Positions 46,093 to 56,052 are shown, numbered from the stretch's first letter. The stretch is DNA of 64,000 nt from an uncultured beta proteobacterium (GCA_903823025.1 CAIJRK010000085.1:1-64000), one strand, 5' to 3'. The notes: generated from the letters alone by a model not told the origin. Numbers and translations: made by a program.

Positions 46093-46117
46093 ATGACCCG
46101 CTTGCTATTGGGGTCAT
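46093..46117. promoter_or_regulatory. inverted repeat upstream of ttrB, candidate TtrR site
   Basis: ATGACCC (46093-46099) and GGGTCAT (46111-46117) form a perfect 7-bp dyad with 11-nt spacing, about one helical turn and a half between centres. It lies 45-70 bp upstream of the ttrB start, between ttrB and the divergent chemoreceptor. TtrR is the obvious candidate binder, but its site sequence in this group is not known to me. FNR-like half-sites (TTGAT) further upstream at about 46230 are too poor to call. Confidence 0.4.
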
Positions 46118-46343
46118 AGGGCAGACGCCTAGATGGTTTTATCTATTGACAGAGCGCCTGTTTTAACCTGAAAGCATTTCGTTTTTATCAGGCCAAAGCA
46201 TCAGGAATGCGCTGTCTGTCATCAAGTAGACTTACAAGAAGCAGGGTTAACCCGAGTCATTTTTTAGCCGCCATCAAGCCTGAAAAGCCTTGCTTCTACT
46301 CAACCTTTGGACGCCGCTGCGTCCCACTTATTCTGAAAACAAT

Positions 46344-47942
46344 ATGCTCTCTTTTATCTACAACCTCTCGGTGACTAAACGCTTGGGGTTGGGCTTTGCA
46401 TTGATCCTGGCTTTGTCCGTGATTACTATTATTGTGGGCATTGCGCGTCTGCATACCGTCGCCGAAGCCACGCGTTACATGGTGGCGGAACCCCTCAAGA
46501 CAGAGCGATTAATTGGCGACTGGTATCGCAACATCCACACGGGTGTGCGCCGTACCGGGGCCATTGCCCGAAGCAGCGACCCGTCGCTGGCCAACTTCTT
46601 TGCTGCAGATCAGGCCGAGGCAGCCATCAAAGTTAGTGCGTTTCAAAAAGCGCTCGCAGAGCTGATGGTCACAGACCAAGAGAAAGCCCTGTTTGCGGAA
46701 ATCGGGACTCAGAGAAAAGCCTTTATCAAGGCCCGAGAAGCGATCGTGATTCTTAAAGAGAGTGGCCGAAGCGATGAGGCCAATCTGTTTCTGGATCAAA
46801 ACTTTACGCCACTTGCCAACTCTCTGATGGGCAACATTGACACCTTAATGAACAACCAGCGCCTGGAAATTGACAAGATGGCCGTGCGTATTCAGGAAAA
46901 CTATGTCGCCAGTCGCAACCTGATGGTGGCCTTGGGTGTGGTGAGCCTTTTGTTGAGTGTCGTCACCGCATGGGTGTTGTCCGGCACCATTACGCGACCG
47001 CTGCGTCAAGCCAGCGCGGTGGCGCGGCAAGTCGCCGCGGGCGACCTGACGGGCCGCATTGACAACCAGCGCACGGATGAACTCGGGCAACTGCTCAACA
47101 GCTTGAAAGATATGCAAATCAGCTTGGTCAAAGTCGTGTCCAATGTGCGCCAAGGCTCCGAAGGTGTGGCCAACGCCAGCGCCGAAATTGCACAAGGCAA
47201 CAACGACCTGTCCGCCCGGACAGAGAGCGAAGCCAGTGCGCTGGAGGAAACCGCCGCCTCCATGGAAGAACTCAGTGCCACGGTCAAACAAAATGCCGAC
47301 AGTGCCCGTCAGGCCAATCAACTCGCCATCAGCGCCTCTACCGTGGCAATTAAAGGGGGCGATGTGGTCTCGCAAGTGGTCAACACCATGAAGGGCATCA
47401 ATGAGTCCTCGCGCAAGATTTCCGACATTATTCAGGTGATTGACGGCATTGCTTTTCAGACCAATATTCTGGCGCTCAACGCGGCGGTAGAAGCCGCCCG
47501 CGCAGGCGAACAGGGTCGTGGCTTTGCGGTGGTCGCCAGTGAAGTGCGCTCTTTGGCTGGGCGCTCGGCAGAGGCGGCCAGAGAAATCAAATACTTGATT
47601 AACGCCAGCGTTGAACACGTCGAAAGCGGCACCTTGCTGGTGGATCAGGCGGGCGCTACGATGACCGACGTGGTCAACAGCATTCGTCGCGTGACCGACA
47701 TCATGGGCGAGATCAGCGCGGCCAGCAACGAGCAAGCCTCGGGCGTGGCGCAAGTCGGTGAGGCCGTTACCCAAATCGACCGGACAACCCAGCAAAATGC
47801 GGCGCTGGTCGAAGAAATGGCCGCCGCCGCCGGTCACCTTAAATCACAGGCGCTGGAATTGGTGCAAACGGTGGCAGTGTTCAAACTGGGAAATGAAGCA
47901 AGTCATTTGAATCGCCCGGCGCTCACTAGACTTCACGCTTGA
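46344..47942 (+). CDS. methyl-accepting chemotaxis protein
   Basis: A 532-residue chemoreceptor. Transmembrane helix 1 (about 11-33) and helix 2 (about 190-212) flank a periplasmic four-helix-bundle sensor (4HB_MCP). A HAMP domain follows ([20 protein letters not shown]), and the signalling domain has the hairpin tip [20 protein letters not shown]. Methylation helices are Ala/Glu/Gln-rich ([20 protein letters not shown]). The C-terminus lacks a CheR-tethering pentapeptide. It is divergent from ttrBCA, so taxis towards tetrathionate or a related redox cue is conceivable but unproven. ATG 46344; an upstream TTG-type extension is not conserved. Confidence 0.93.
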   Translation: MLSFIYNLSVTKRLGLGFALILALSVITIIVGIARLHTVAEATRYMVAEPLKTERLIGDWYRNIHTGVRRTGAIARSSDPSLANFFAADQAEAAIKVSAFQKALAELMVTDQEKALFAEIGTQRKAFIKAREAIVILKESGRSDEANLFLDQNFTPLANSLMGNIDTLMNNQRLEIDKMAVRIQENYVASRNLMVALGVVSLLLSVVTAWVLSGTITRPLRQASAVARQVAAGDLTGRIDNQRTDELGQLLNSLKDMQISLVKVVSNVRQGSEGVANASAEIAQGNNDLSARTESEASALEETAASMEELSATVKQNADSARQANQLAISASTVAIKGGDVVSQVVNTMKGINESSRKISDIIQVIDGIAFQTNILALNAAVEAARAGEQGRGFAVVASEVRSLAGRSAEAAREIKYLINASVEHVESGTLLVDQAGATMTDVVNSIRRVTDIMGEISAASNEQASGVAQVGEAVTQIDRTTQQNAALVEEMAAAAGHLKSQALELVQTVAVFKLGNEASHLNRPALTRLHA

Positions 47943-47946
47943 AGGC

Positions 47947-47989
47947 AACCCTTTTTCTCCTGTGTTTCACTTGGAAGAAAAAGGGTTTT
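47947..47989 (+). terminator. terminator after the chemoreceptor gene
   Basis: AACCCTTTTTCT (47947-47958) pairs with AGAAAAAGGGTT (47976-47987) in a 12-bp stem, followed by a short T-run. It begins 4 bp after the chemoreceptor stop codon. The T-run is short (four T), so efficiency is uncertain. Confidence 0.6.
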
Positions 47990-48036
47990 ACGGCGCGTTG
48001 GCTTGTCATTCTTTTGAATGGCTCAAAATAGAAAAC

Positions 48037-49020
48037 ATGATTCCATTCTCAGTCCTAGACCTCTCCCCTATCCTGCAAGGCAGCGATGCCGCGCAGTCCT
48101 TTCGCAGTACCCTTGACTTGGCCCAGCATGCCGAGCAGTGGGGCTATCAGCGCTACTGGCTGGCCGAACATCACGGGATGCCGGGCATTGCCAGCGCTGC
48201 CACCGCAGTACTTATCGGGCATGTGGCGGGCGGCACCTCCACCATTCGGGTCGGTGCGGGCGGCGTCATGCTGCCGAATCATTCGCCGCTGGTGGTTGCC
48301 GAACAGTTTGGTACGCTGGCCTCGCTTTATCCGGGTCGTATCGACCTTGGACTGGGCCGCGCGCCTGGCTCGGATCAAGTCACCGCACGCGCTTTGCGTC
48401 GCAACCTCGCCTCGGACGCCAACGAATTTCCGCGTGACGTGGTTGAACTTATTGATTATTTTTCAACTGACCCTATCAACCCGGTGTGCGCCGTGCCGGG
48501 TCAGGGCTTGAATGTACCGATCTGGATTTTAGGATCCAGTCTGTTTGGCGCCCAACTGGCCGCCGCGCTGGGTCTGCCCTATGCCTTTGCCTCCCACTTT
48601 GCACCACAACAAATGATGCAGGCCATCGCGTTGTACCGGGATACCTTTCGACCTTCGGCACAACTTGCCAAACCTTACGTCATGCTGGGCTTTAATGTGT
48701 TTGCCGCCGATAGCGACGAAGAAGCCGCTTTTCAGGCGACAGCCATGCAGCAGGCTTTTATCAACCTGCGCACGGGCACCCCTTCTCGCTTACCGCCGCC
48801 TGTAGCCAACTATCTTCAGCTCATCAGTCCACCCGAACGGGCGATGCTTGACAGTGTTTTGTCCTGTTCGGCCATTGGTTCCCGTGAGACCGTGCGCGCC
48901 AGTCTGAAAGACTTTATTGACAACACGGGGGCCGACGAACTTATGGTGACATCGCAAATTTTTGACCACACCGCTCGGCTCCGCTCCTACGAAATCACCT
49001 CGGAAATTTTTTCGCAGTAA
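48037..49020 (+). CDS. LLM-class flavin-dependent oxidoreductase
   Basis: A 327-residue luciferase-like (bacterial TIM-barrel) monooxygenase. [58 protein letters not shown] and [13 protein letters not shown] are typical of the group close to YhbW. It uses reduced FMN and O2; the substrate is unknown. ATG 48037 was chosen since the first conserved block starts right there; an upstream start at 47962 lies in the terminator. Confidence 0.9.
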   Translation: MIPFSVLDLSPILQGSDAAQSFRSTLDLAQHAEQWGYQRYWLAEHHGMPGIASAATAVLIGHVAGGTSTIRVGAGGVMLPNHSPLVVAEQFGTLASLYPGRIDLGLGRAPGSDQVTARALRRNLASDANEFPRDVVELIDYFSTDPINPVCAVPGQGLNVPIWILGSSLFGAQLAAALGLPYAFASHFAPQQMMQAIALYRDTFRPSAQLAKPYVMLGFNVFAADSDEEAAFQATAMQQAFINLRTGTPSRLPPPVANYLQLISPPERAMLDSVLSCSAIGSRETVRASLKDFIDNTGADELMVTSQIFDHTARLRSYEITSEIFSQ

Positions 49021-49034
49021 GTTCAGTAGATGGG

Positions 49035-50648
49035 CTACCCGGCACTCATCATGCGAGCCAGGGCCATGACATACAACGGGTGCTTTTTATTGGCCGGGTT
49101 TAACTCGCGCACCCGGTCAAGAAGTTCTGAGACTTCCAGGGCCATGCGCTGATTTTTTCCTTCTTTGCTCATCAAACCGATTAGCAAGCCAGACAGATTC
49201 ATGATCATCACCTCACTGTTGGGCAAATTCAGCACGGCAGCCCGCAGTAGCTGGGCGCCTTCCAGAAACTCGCCTTTCTTGGCCAGCATCACCGCTTGAT
49301 TGTTGATGTTGATCACCTCTAGCTGGGACTCTTTGATCAGCGACTGGCCTTCTTCTGTCGATTTTTCGCTTTCAAAAACAGATTCAACCTGATGCAAAAT
49401 TTCTGCATTCTCGTGGTTGTTCTTGACAACATCGCGCAGCAGTCCCAGCGCCTTGTCTTTTTTTCCTAGTGCAAACAGCGAGCGGGCCATTTCAAGTCCG
49501 GCCTCATGGCTGACTTTGCCGTCCAGCGCCTGCATCAATTGCTCGGCTTCAGCCATGGCTGCTTCGGCGTTGTCCAATTGCCCCATCTTTTTATAAATCA
49601 CACTCTCGGTCGCCGCTGTTTGCAGCGCCGCTTCAGGGTTATCTTTAAAGTCACGTTTGCTTTGTGTCAGAATTTTCAGCGCCTCATCAGGCTCGTCCTG
49701 GGCTGAAAAAACTTTAGCAAGACCGGTATAAACCGAGGGGTTTTTGTGAGGAGAAAACTCACTGATCTTGATATTTTTTTCAAAGGCTGCTTGAGCAATC
49801 GCCATGGCGCCATTTTTGAAAGCCGTGTCGCCCAGAATCTTTTGTCGCGTGGGTGAATTGGGCGACAGCTTGACGGCCTCCAGCAAAACCTGTTGGGCTT
49901 GGTGACTGTCACCTAGCGCTTCAAGGGCTTTGACGAGCCAGTCAGAGGCCTCCATATACATTCTGTTTTCTTTCAGAACGTCCTGAAAGACTTCTTTGGC
50001 AAGTTCATATTCTTTCGCGTAGAAATGAATCTTACCCAGCCCTGTTTTAGCCCACGCCACTGCACGATTTGCCAGAACTGATATAAAAAGAATCTTGGCG
50101 GCGTCGTAGTTGCCGATGGATAAAAGCAAGTCACTTTTAATGCGCAAAATCTCTTGCGGATTCAAGGCCTGACCTCTTAATTGCACATCACACTCGGCAA
50201 TAGCGGCCAGATAATCCCGCGCGCTGATGGCCGCCTCGATGCCACCTAACGACTTTTTTCTGAGAATCTGTTTTTCTAGCCGACTCTCAAGAAGCGCCTG
50301 ATTAATAGGTTTAAGCAGATAGTCATCGGGCTTGACTTCGGCGGCACCCATGACCATATCCACCGTCTTTTCAGCGGTGACCATCACCCAGATGGTTGAC
50401 ACGCCAATGTAGTTGCACAGCTTGGACTCTTCCAGAATCTGCTGGCCGTTTTGGCCAGCACCCAAGTTGTAGTCGCAAATAACGATGTCGTATTTATTGG
50501 CGCGCAAACGGCTGAGAGCCTCTTTGCCGTTGCTCGCCGTATCGGCTGTGACGACGCCCATTGACTTCACGATTTCGCGCAGCATGGTGCGCATACTCTG
50601 GAAGTCGTCAACGATCAAGATGCGTGATTGCTTGAGAGAAACAGTCAT
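49035..50648 (-). CDS. response regulator with TPR output domain
   Basis: A 537-residue protein. Residues about 8-125 are a receiver domain (ILIVDDFQSMRTMLREIVKS, phospho-acceptor Asp in IVICDYNLGAGQNG, WVMVTAEK, DYLLKPI lysine). The rest is an array of TPR-like repeats (GNYDAAKILFISVLANRAVA, AKTGLGKIHFYAKEYELAKE, and so on), with no DNA-binding or enzymatic domain. Output is therefore presumably by protein contact. The neighbouring soluble kinase gene ends 27 bp upstream and is the likely partner. Function unknown; similar proteins occur near motility and adhesion genes. Confidence 0.88.
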   Translation of the reverse strand: MTVSLKQSRILIVDDFQSMRTMLREIVKSMGVVTADTASNGKEALSRLRANKYDIVICDYNLGAGQNGQQILEESKLCNYIGVSTIWVMVTAEKTVDMVMGAAEVKPDDYLLKPINQALLESRLEKQILRKKSLGGIEAAISARDYLAAIAECDVQLRGQALNPQEILRIKSDLLLSIGNYDAAKILFISVLANRAVAWAKTGLGKIHFYAKEYELAKEVFQDVLKENRMYMEASDWLVKALEALGDSHQAQQVLLEAVKLSPNSPTRQKILGDTAFKNGAMAIAQAAFEKNIKISEFSPHKNPSVYTGLAKVFSAQDEPDEALKILTQSKRDFKDNPEAALQTAATESVIYKKMGQLDNAEAAMAEAEQLMQALDGKVSHEAGLEMARSLFALGKKDKALGLLRDVVKNNHENAEILHQVESVFESEKSTEEGQSLIKESQLEVININNQAVMLAKKGEFLEGAQLLRAAVLNLPNSEVMIMNLSGLLIGLMSKEGKNQRMALEVSELLDRVRELNPANKKHPLYVMALARMMSAG

Positions 50649-50675
50649 TATTTTTTAGCTTAAAAAAAAACAGGC

Positions 50676-51401
50676 TTAGGGCAGTTTCATCACAAAACAT
50701 CCGCCACCATAGAGACCGCCATTTTCAATGATGAGTGAACCTTCACGACTGCTATTTTTGTGCATTTTGACGACACGATTGGAAAAATAAAAACCCAACC
50801 CCGTGCTGCCGTTTGAAAAGTTGATGCCTTTATGGGCTTCCATGCAGTCGTTTTGCAACATACTTTCGGGATACCCTGCCCCGTTGTCTTCAACCCGCAG
50901 TTCAAGAAAACCGGCTTCTATTTTTGCAGCAATGTGGATTTTGTCAGAGGTGTAGCGATAGGCGTTGTTCAGCGCATTGATCAGCACACCAATGACCAGG
51001 TCGCGATCAAAATACCAATAACAAGAAGGGTCGCAGTCCACAGAGATTGTGATACCTTTGAAGTCCAGAACAGACTGATACCGCTGCAAAGCCTCATCAA
51101 TGACATCAATGAGTGCGTGTTCCACAATATCAGTGGGATAAATTGACTTGCCAAGTTTGTAAAGACTGAGAAGCTGAATGAGGTTTGAATTCATCCGGTT
51201 GGCTTGGTAAATAATTTGACCAAGCCCTTCAAACGAGGGTTGATCTCCCAATTGCTCGCAACGCAACGCTAGTTTTTCAAGGGAACTCACCTGAATATTC
51301 AACGAGTTTTTCATGTCGTGAATAGACGAGGCAATGAAATCAGTGAAGCTGATCTCTTGCTCAGTCGTGTCGTCTGTTCCCATTTTTTTCCAAGATGTCA
51401 T
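50676..51401 (-). CDS. soluble histidine kinase
   Basis: A 241-residue kinase without transmembrane segments or recognisable sensor domain. The H-box is SSIHDMKNSLNIQVSSLEKL (HDxKN type), and the ATPase domain has INALNNAYRYTSDK (N-box), VEDNGAGYPESML (G1) and NGSTGLGFYFSNRVVKMH (G2). The HDMKNSL form is that of small bacterial kinases that pair with TPR or PilZ regulators. An internal ATG at 51383 has a better RBS (TTGGA) than the first ATG at 51401. Signal presumably comes by interaction. Confidence 0.88.
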   Translation of the reverse strand: MTSWKKMGTDDTTEQEISFTDFIASSIHDMKNSLNIQVSSLEKLALRCEQLGDQPSFEGLGQIIYQANRMNSNLIQLLSLYKLGKSIYPTDIVEHALIDVIDEALQRYQSVLDFKGITISVDCDPSCYWYFDRDLVIGVLINALNNAYRYTSDKIHIAAKIEAGFLELRVEDNGAGYPESMLQNDCMEAHKGINFSNGSTGLGFYFSNRVVKMHKNSSREGSLIIENGGLYGGGCFVMKLP

Positions 51402-51513
51402 GTGGCGCGATTTTATGGCAAAACATTTTGTTGATTTTTAACAAAATTAACAACTTCACCCTAATGAACCGTGAGCGACAAACTGCATTCATGGCACATC
51501 AGCAGCTGTGTTT

Positions 51514-52701
51514 TTAAAGCGATTTTCCCAATCGCGCAATTCCCTCTTCAATTTTTTCAAGGCCTACCGTGGCAAAGCTCAAGCGAAAGCTGGCGAGATC
51601 AGGGTCGTGTGCAAAAAACGGTGCACCGGGCACAAAGGCGACGCCTTGCGCAATGGCACGCTTGGCAAAGTCAGGGGCATGACGGGCCTGGCCGTTAGCC
51701 CCCGTCAATCGGCTCCAAAAAAACATGCCTCCCTGCGGCTGATTGAACTCAACGGCATCCCCCAACTCGCGCCGCAAAGACTCCGCCATGATAGCGGCCC
51801 GTGCCGCATAGGTTTTCCGCACCACCGCCAGTGCCCCGTCCAGACGGTTTAGCGTGAGGTAATGCGCGGCGATGGCCTGCGTCAAGTTGCTGGTGTGGGC
51901 GTCGCTGAACTGCTTGCACATGGTGGCGTTCGCCAAGAGCGCAGGCGGTGCAATCAGCCAGCCGACGCGCAAACCTGGAGACAGGATTTTGCTAAAGCTG
52001 CCGCAATAGGCCAGCCAGTCCCGGCTGCCGGGCACTTCGTCGCTTAACGCCAATAGGCTCGGCGGTGGCGGCTGGTCAAAATACAGCTCGCCATACGGAT
52101 CGTCCTCAACCACCAGCGTTTGGGTGCGCACCGCAATTTCCAGAATGCGTTGGCGCCGGGCCAGACTCAAGGTAGCGCCGCTGGGGTTGCCAAAGGTTGG
52201 AATCAGGTAAATCAACTTGGGCTTATGCTCTTCAATCAGCTTTTCAAGCTGATCGACATCCACGCCATCGGCATCAATCGGCGCACCAATAATGTGCGCG
52301 CCGTAAAGGCGAAAGCACTGAATGGTGGCCAAAAAAGTGGGCGCCTCCACAATCACTTTGTCACCAGGCGAGATCATGGTTTTGCCAATCAAGTCCAGCG
52401 CCTGCTGGCTGCCTGTGGTCACAATCAGGCCGTCAGGCTGGACGGTGACGCCTTTTTTAGCCATGTGGGTACTTAAACCTTCGCGCAAAGGTTGCCACCC
52501 TTCGGTGGCGCCATATTGCAGCACCGGGCCGGGCTTGTCGTGCAGCACGGCCTGGCTGGACGCTTGAATGCCTTCCACATCAAACAATGCAGGATCAGGA
52601 AAACCACCCGCAAAACTGATGATGCCGGGTTTGCCCAGCAGTTTGAAGAGTTCACGGATGGCGGAGGTTTCGACGTTGTTCAGGCGGTCAGCAAATTGCA
52701 T
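51514..52701 (-). CDS. PLP-dependent aminotransferase, class I/II (2-aminoadipate type)
   Basis: A 395-residue fold-type I aminotransferase of the ARO8/LysN-like group. IISFAGGFPDPALFDVEGIQ, LQYGATEGWQPLREGLSTHM, YLIPTFGNPSGATLSLARRQ, VEDDPYGELYF and the PLP lysine in YCGSFSKILSPGLRVGWL are family motifs. No GntR domain is fused, so it is an enzyme and not a MocR regulator. It is divergent from the HDOD gene. Substrate probably aromatic or branched amino acids or 2-aminoadipate. Confidence 0.9.
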   Translation of the reverse strand: MQFADRLNNVETSAIRELFKLLGKPGIISFAGGFPDPALFDVEGIQASSQAVLHDKPGPVLQYGATEGWQPLREGLSTHMAKKGVTVQPDGLIVTTGSQQALDLIGKTMISPGDKVIVEAPTFLATIQCFRLYGAHIIGAPIDADGVDVDQLEKLIEEHKPKLIYLIPTFGNPSGATLSLARRQRILEIAVRTQTLVVEDDPYGELYFDQPPPPSLLALSDEVPGSRDWLAYCGSFSKILSPGLRVGWLIAPPALLANATMCKQFSDAHTSNLTQAIAAHYLTLNRLDGALAVVRKTYAARAAIMAESLRRELGDAVEFNQPQGGMFFWSRLTGANGQARHAPDFAKRAIAQGVAFVPGAPFFAHDPDLASFRLSFATVGLEKIEEGIARLGKSL

Positions 52702-52826
52702 GAAATCAGACTTTCAAAAGGCTCAAACTGGAAAACTGTTGAAATGCAGGTCACCTATTGGCTTTGACGTCCTGCATATGGCGTAAATTGTCACCGATTA
52801 CCAACTCAGATTTAGTAGAAAAATTC

Positions 52827-53633
52827 ATGCCCATCCTTGCTTCGTTTTTTGAGTCAGTCAAACTGCCCACCATGCCGGAGGTTGCTCACGCGCTGATTAA
52901 AACGCTCAATGATGAAAATGCGTCGTTCATTGAGATGCGCAACATCATTGCCCGCGACCCAGCCCTGAGCGCGAAGTTATTGCGGCTGGCCAACAGCGCA
53001 CAGTTCGGGTTGCCGCGCGGTGTGGGCACGCTGGACGAAGCCATTGCCATGGTGGGGATGTCCAAAATCCGTAGTTTGTCGTTAGGTGCCTATTTGAATG
53101 ACTCTTTTCCCCATCTACCTGGACTGGACCGTCAGACATTCTGGAAAAGCAGCATGGCCTGTGCGGGTTACGCGCAGTGGTTAGCCGATAGCCTGAATAT
53201 GGACGGCCAGCAGGCCTGGATTACCGGCATGATGCTGCGACTGGGCGAGCTGTTGATTGGTCAAGCCAACCCCGAAACTTTGCTTGAAATTGAAAAAATT
53301 CCGCAATTGCCTGGTCTGCGCTGGGAGCGAGAACTGCACCTGACAGGCTTTAGCGAAGGGCAAATTATTGCTGAATTGGCCCGCCGCTGGAACTTTCCGA
53401 TGAAAATTGTGCAGGCTTTGCAGCGCTCTGCCAGCCCTTTGACGGAACAAGCCTTTTCGCGCCTGGGTGCTATTTTGCACTTGGCAGGACGACTGGCCGA
53501 CACGCCCAACGCCAGCCCTGAGGCACTAGAGACGCTGCCGCAAGAGGTGCTGATCGTGTTGAGTCTTGATATGCCCTGGTTACGCAACCACTTTCCGGCA
53601 GAAGACTCGTTTGTGGATATGGAGGAGTTTTAG
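52827..53633 (+). CDS. HDOD domain signalling protein
   Basis: A 268-residue HDOD protein. KLPTMPEVAHALIKTLNDEN is the N-terminal helix, IIARDPALSAKLLRLANSAQ and VGTLDEAIAMVGMSKIRSLS are the conserved core. It lacks the HD metal pair and has no fused EAL or GGDEF domain. HDOD proteins act in c-di-GMP, stress or motility control. ATG 52827 gives MPILASFFESVKLPTMPEV. Its stop TAG is directly followed by the nth ATG. Confidence 0.88.
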   Translation: MPILASFFESVKLPTMPEVAHALIKTLNDENASFIEMRNIIARDPALSAKLLRLANSAQFGLPRGVGTLDEAIAMVGMSKIRSLSLGAYLNDSFPHLPGLDRQTFWKSSMACAGYAQWLADSLNMDGQQAWITGMMLRLGELLIGQANPETLLEIEKIPQLPGLRWERELHLTGFSEGQIIAELARRWNFPMKIVQALQRSASPLTEQAFSRLGAILHLAGRLADTPNASPEALETLPQEVLIVLSLDMPWLRNHFPAEDSFVDMEEF

Positions 53634-54275
53634 ATGAAACCCGCTGCCATCAAAAGCTTTTTTGCTACCCTTGAAGCTGCCAATCCGAATCCCAAAACCG
53701 AGCTGGACTACGCGTCCAATTTTGAGTTGTTAACCGCTGTGTTGCTGTCCGCCCAAGCCACCGATGTGAGTGTCAACAAGGCCACGCGCCTGCTCTTTGC
53801 TGTGGCCAACACGCCGCAAAAAATACTTGATCTGGGGTTTGAAGGTCTGGAGGGTTACATCAAAACCATTGGTCTGTATCACGCCAAAGCGCGTTATTTG
53901 ATGCAAACCTGTCAGATGTTGCTGACGCAATATGGCGGCGAAGTGCCGCGCACACGCGAAGCACTGCAAGCCCTGCCCGGCGTAGGCCGAAAAACGGCCA
54001 ATGTGGTGCTTAACGTGGCTTTTGGCGAGCCAACCATGGCCGTGGACACGCATCTCTTTCGGCTGGGCAACCGCACAGGGTTAGCGCCTGGAAAAACGCC
54101 GTATGAGGTCGAGCTGAAACTGCTCAAACGCATTCCCCCCGCGTATTTATTGCACGCCCACCACTGGCTGATTTTGCATGGCCGCTATATTTGCAAAGCC
54201 CGCACCCCGCTGTGTTGGCAATGCAGTGTCAGCCAATTTTGTGATTTCAAAAGCAAAACGCCACGGCCTGACTGA
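53634..54275 (+). CDS. nth: endonuclease III
   Basis: A 213-residue base-excision repair glycosylase/AP lyase for oxidised pyrimidines. The HhH motif is LPGVGRKTANVVLNVAFG with catalytic Lys; the catalytic Asp is in TMAVDTHLFRLGNR. The C-terminal [4Fe-4S] cluster has spacing Cys-x6-Cys-x2-Cys-x5-Cys (YICKARTPLCWQCSVSQFC). RBS GAGGAG lies in the end of the HDOD gene, so the two are coupled. Confidence 0.97.
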   Translation: MKPAAIKSFFATLEAANPNPKTELDYASNFELLTAVLLSAQATDVSVNKATRLLFAVANTPQKILDLGFEGLEGYIKTIGLYHAKARYLMQTCQMLLTQYGGEVPRTREALQALPGVGRKTANVVLNVAFGEPTMAVDTHLFRLGNRTGLAPGKTPYEVELKLLKRIPPAYLLHAHHWLILHGRYICKARTPLCWQCSVSQFCDFKSKTPRPD

Positions 54276-54347
54276 ATCTCCTTCCATTGAGAACCGCCAC
54301 AAGTGACTTCACTTAATGACAACCTATTTTTAGTGAAGAAATCATTA

Positions 54348-55484
54348 ATGAATCTCATCGACCTTCGCATGGTGATGCTCCTGACGGGTCTCATGAGCGG
54401 CTTCATGGCCATGATGTTCTATTCGCTCAAACGCAGTTACCCGGCTTCCATCAAGGGATTGGGCGAATGGTCTGCCGGATTGATGGTTCTTTTTTTGGCG
54501 TGCGCGCTGGCGTCCACCAAAAACATACTTCCTGAGTTTCTCTCAGTCACTTGTTCTGTTTTTTTGCTTTTGATCGGGATTTATCTCAACTACTTTGGCA
54601 CCCAGCGCTTTTTTGGTGTTCAGCCCCGAATCGGGCGTTGGGTAGGCGTGATGGCGCTCGCGCTGCTCGGCTCCATGTGGCTGACCTGGATCGAGCCCAG
54701 TTACCTCGGACGCCTTCGTTTATTTATTACGTTGATGGCGGTCTTGTTTGGGTTTCATGCCCATCTGGTCTGGAGGCGGAGTTCAATGCGCTTGGCCAAA
54801 ATACTCACCCTGATCGCCTTCATGGGTATGTTTGCAATTTTTTTAGCGCGGCTGGTGGGTAGTTTTTTATTTGCAGTGGGTGACGAAGTTCTTGACATGG
54901 AATTACGCCATCTGATCTTCATCACCTGTTTCTCCTTTTCAATTTTTCTATCCTCCACCAGCATGGTGCTCATGGCCAGCGATCGTCTGCACGCCGAGCT
55001 GCAGTATTTGGCCACCCATGATCCGCTCACCAATGCCCTGACACGTCGGCACATGAATGACGAATGCATGACGGAGCTGGCCCGTTGCCGTCGCCATGGG
55101 CACAGCATGGCCCTGTTGATGATGGATTTGGATAACTTCAAGGCGGTCAATGACCACTACGGCCATCAAGCGGGCGACCGGGTGCTGGTTGACTTTGTCG
55201 CCAGAGTTAACGCTTTATTACGTCAACCTGATCAACTGGGGCGCTTTGGCGGTGAAGAGTTTGTCGTGCTTTTGCCGGAAACGACGCTTGCGGAAGCGCT
55301 TGTGGTGGCCGAGCGGATTCGCGTGGCTTGTGATGCGACCGGTTCAGTGCCTGACTGTACCGTCAGCATTGGCGTCACCACCTACGAGAAAGACAGTGAC
55401 ACGATGGATGCGCTCTTGGCGCGGGCCGACGCCGCCATGTACCGCGCTAAAACCAAGGGCCGCAACCGGGTAGAAATCGGCTAA
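54348..55484 (+). CDS. membrane-bound diguanylate cyclase (GGDEF)
   Basis: A 378-residue protein with about six N-terminal hydrophobic helices (LRMVMLLTGLMSGFMAMMFY onward) in place of a periplasmic sensor, then a GGDEF domain from about 215. The active motif is RFGGEEF, catalytically competent, and an intact inhibitory I-site RQPD sits five residues before it. It synthesises c-di-GMP with product inhibition. ATG 54348 was preferred; an upstream GTG (54303) adds 15 residues. Confidence 0.92.
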   Translation: MNLIDLRMVMLLTGLMSGFMAMMFYSLKRSYPASIKGLGEWSAGLMVLFLACALASTKNILPEFLSVTCSVFLLLIGIYLNYFGTQRFFGVQPRIGRWVGVMALALLGSMWLTWIEPSYLGRLRLFITLMAVLFGFHAHLVWRRSSMRLAKILTLIAFMGMFAIFLARLVGSFLFAVGDEVLDMELRHLIFITCFSFSIFLSSTSMVLMASDRLHAELQYLATHDPLTNALTRRHMNDECMTELARCRRHGHSMALLMMDLDNFKAVNDHYGHQAGDRVLVDFVARVNALLRQPDQLGRFGGEEFVVLLPETTLAEALVVAERIRVACDATGSVPDCTVSIGVTTYEKDSDTMDALLARADAAMYRAKTKGRNRVEIG

Positions 55485-55506
55485 TGCTCCGCTTAGCTTC
55501 ACCTTT

Positions 55507-56052
55507 TCAGACCTGTAGCGCCACCCAGCCACCCAAGGCAGGCGCGTCATGCGGCCATTGCTGCGCTGTCTCGATTTGGCAAACACCTTGCGCTAACAAA
55601 GTAGCGGCACGAATCACCCCGGCATGGGTGATCCAGACAACATCCTGCCCGGGCTGCGTGGCTTGCATCCAAACACTCGCCACGCGCTGCATAAATTCTT
55701 GCACGCTCTCTTGTCCGCCAAAACGGTGATGCGCAAAGTCAGCCGTCCAGCAGTCAAAAGCCGCTTTGGGAATCGCGTCCCAGCGTTGGCCTTCCCAGCA
55801 GCCAAAGTTCATTTCAGCCAGACGCGCCTCGGTTGTGAATGCCAAATCAGGGCGCAAGTTTTGCAAACAGCGCGCGAGGTGCGTGCATCTTTGCAGCGGC
55901 GACGAAAGGACGGCTAGGCCTTGTGGCAAAACCTGCGCCAAGGTTTGGGCCGCGTTGCGTGTTGCCAGTGCGTCAGCCGCCACATCGGTGGCACCGTAGC
56001 AAACGCCCGACTCAATCAGCGGTTGTGCATGACGCGCCAGCCAAAGCTTCAT
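55507..56052 (-). CDS. cobC: alpha-ribazole phosphatase-like histidine phosphatase
   Basis: A 181-residue histidine phosphatase. The RHG motif is KLWLARHAQPLIESGVCYGA (catalytic His8), with SSPLQRCTHLA, EARLAEMNFGCWEG (acid/base Glu) and VWITHAGVIRA. Homologues of this form next to cobS are alpha-ribazole-5'-phosphate phosphatases of nucleotide-loop assembly. It follows cobS by 10 bp. Confidence 0.87.
   Translation of the reverse strand: MKLWLARHAQPLIESGVCYGATDVAADALATRNAAQTLAQVLPQGLAVLSSPLQRCTHLARCLQNLRPDLAFTTEARLAEMNFGCWEGQRWDAIPKAAFDCWTADFAHHRFGGQESVQEFMQRVASVWMQATQPGQDVVWITHAGVIRAATLLAQGVCQIETAQQWPHDAPALGGWVALQV

Noticed and set aside
46845..47837. 330-codon open frame antisense to the chemoreceptor
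   Set aside because: Shadow of the repetitive, GC-biased signalling domain; the plus-strand gene is unambiguous.
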